A stretch of DNA of 64,000 bases from Lethocerus indicus (taxonomy: Eukaryota; Arthropoda; Insecta; Hemiptera; Belostomatidae), in assembly GCA_019843655.1 (NCBI GenBank), contig JACDQD010000105.1, positions 62,001 to 126,000 of the forward strand, given 5' to 3'. Shown here one piece after another: positions 62,411 to 64,000 of the stretch. Numbering within the stretch: the stretch's first letter is position 1; each line of letters opens with the position of its first letter. The notes beneath the pieces were generated by a model. The model saw only the letters and a list, made by a program, of their open reading frames with translations, did not search any database and was not told the origin of the DNA. The translations under genes were made by a program, and so were the position numbers.

Positions 62411-64000
62411 GTAAGTAAGAAAGACTCTCAGGATGGAGCGAGATGCTTAAATCCTGGAAAACGTCCTAGGCCGCACTTAATAAATTAGTTCCAAAATTCG
62501 CTACGATAAATACAAGCGTTCAGTACTTGGCACTTGAAGGCTTATTAACACTACACGCCTAACACAATCCTGTCTTATTTTTTAGTGGAAGTATAATTTA
62601 ATTTATTAAATTCAAAATTTTTACATCTCGCTCCATGTAGAAATTTGACGGTGAAACCTTTTGGAAACGATTCTTATATTTTCCCTGGTGCGTATCGCGA
62701 GCGCAAATCTTTGAACCGCTGCATCCTTGTTTTGACACTACTCGCAACTACCATTTAAAATCTATCTTGGATCGAGAAAAAGACGCGTGAGATATCATTT
62801 CAGTAATCTGCTTCAATACTATTTTACTGTATTATTCGAATGCTGCCAGTGGCAGCAGGGAGTGCTGGTCAATAACCCTAATAAGGAAATTTCCTTATCC
62901 TAAACGAAGCTATATCTACAGTTGTAGAACATCATTTTAAACACGACTAATTTGGAGCTCACTTATGTGCGCCCATCAAGGCTCACCCCTCTAGATCATT
63001 TCTAGGCTTAGTTTTGACATTTTTGAAGAAATTCATAGCCAGTAGTTTCGACTCGCTTATTCTCTAATACCGTTAATAGTCGAAATGCTACAGTTACAAA
63101 AAGAAGTAAAATCAGCCATTAAAATGAGGGAAGGAAATCTAAACTTTGAAAAATAACAAAACTGGAAGAAGATAATGTAAAATTTCCTTTGTCACCTCAG
63201 CTTAAAACAAGTTCTGAACCGGGTACTAGCGGCTTAGTCCTTCTTCAAAGCCAAAGCCCCCATTAACAGTTACTTACCTCATCTCCCCTTATCTGTTTTA
63301 CTCTACTTAGGATGGTAGAAAACATAGTATAATGCGTTATATATTTTTTTGTCGGATATACAGTTTAGTACAACGTGAATGTACTCTCTTCCTCGCTCTG
63401 TCATATTTTACTAACATTAATAATTCTAAATTCTAAAGGTTATAACTGTGAAAAGAAAATAAGCGGTAAACTAGGAGACTTCGGATAAACGGATTTTATA
63501 GTCTTGAAATTTATAATCGGTGATTTGTCTGAAGCAATTTACTACATTGACCCTGGCACGTATACCTCTATTAGGTTGAAGCAGAGACACTCAGAGCCAA
63601 AGGTACAACTTGTATTATCCGACACTTTCGGAATAAGAGTTTTTCTCGCCTTTATACGCCGGAAAACTCTTGAATTTCCTGAACCCAACAAATATTTACG
63701 ACCTCTCCCACTTCACTTCCTTCCAATTTCTCAATCTCTCTCCAACAATTTTCCCCTTTCTATTTTTCCGCCTGTTATTTTCTAGAGACGACGCAGACAG
63801 ATTTAACCTTATAATAGCTGCGCTATCTGAATGAGTCAGAATGAGCAATTAAATGTTGAATGATATTAATAAATTCCTTTCGACTATATTTTTCTGCTGT
63901 ATCTTCGTATGGCAAGGTTTCGGACAAACGGGACTTTAAGATCTGTGTGTAGGGTGAGGTCGGAGACATAGTAGGGCGCGTTGGTTATTGTCCTTAATAT
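62411..64000. other. Probable intron downstream of the exon
   Basis: No further exon is identified before the window ends. A 17-nt hairpin (TGCTGCCA-G-TGGCAGCA) lies at 62841-62857. The 93-codon ORF at 63504-63785 has no acceptor and no recognisable domain. A donor-like GTAAGT on the minus strand near 63270 has no convincing partner. Confidence 0.5.

Noticed and set aside
63262..63300. Minus-strand exon ending at a GTAAGT donor
   Set aside because: The only plausible acceptor leaves a 28-nt segment with no supporting evidence.

Overview
This window looks like non-coding nuclear DNA from an invertebrate animal, most plausibly an arthropod. The basis is an AT-rich matrix with frequent CpG in scattered GC-rich patches, long GA, CT and AT microsatellites, a decayed mariner-type transposase, a short element flanked by TTAA with piggyBac-like ends, and spliceosomal signals. 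There are no bacterial-style genes, operons, rRNAs, tRNAs or CRISPR arrays. The species cannot be named from the sequence.

Only one protein-coding segment is well supported: an exon at 62192-62410 on the plus strand. It has an acceptor, 73 open codons of non-random composition and a strong GTAAGT donor. Upstream on the same strand lies a striking splice signal at 57649-57686: 21 pyrimidines, an AG, nine bases and then GTAAGA. This could be a 9-nt microexon or a recursive splice site. A weaker 72-nt exon candidate sits at 45964-46035. All three join in one open frame through phase-1 introns, so much of the window may be intron of one long plus-strand gene. That model is inference. No long ORF resembles a protein family I recognise, and several overlap ORFs of similar length on the other strand.

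From left to right: 1-24113 is AT-rich DNA with GC-rich islands, two foldback elements (1775-1887 and 6571-6747), an inverted repeat next to an 11-bp tandem repeat (10206-10312), a diverged hairpin repeat (12823-12884), a local duplication (14792-15137), a GA array followed by a TATA box (15923-16032) and a strong G-quadruplex motif (20627-20657). A piggyBac-like MITE occupies 24114-24431 and a mariner remnant 30093-30325. Two copies of a 57-nt hairpin repeat lie at 35846 and 36237. G-rich motifs and an 18-bp palindrome follow at 37138-37947. An alternating GT/GC tract (Z-DNA-prone), a CRE palindrome and a CA-rich tract lie at 44400-44750. The third foldback element is at 48762-48967 and the third 57-nt hairpin at 49723-49779. 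The right third holds microsatellites, GC-rich islands, the microexon candidate and the exon.

The least explained signals are the 57-nt hairpin family, whose arms are nearly invariant while its loop varies at constant length, the foldback family, and the microexon or recursive splice site.
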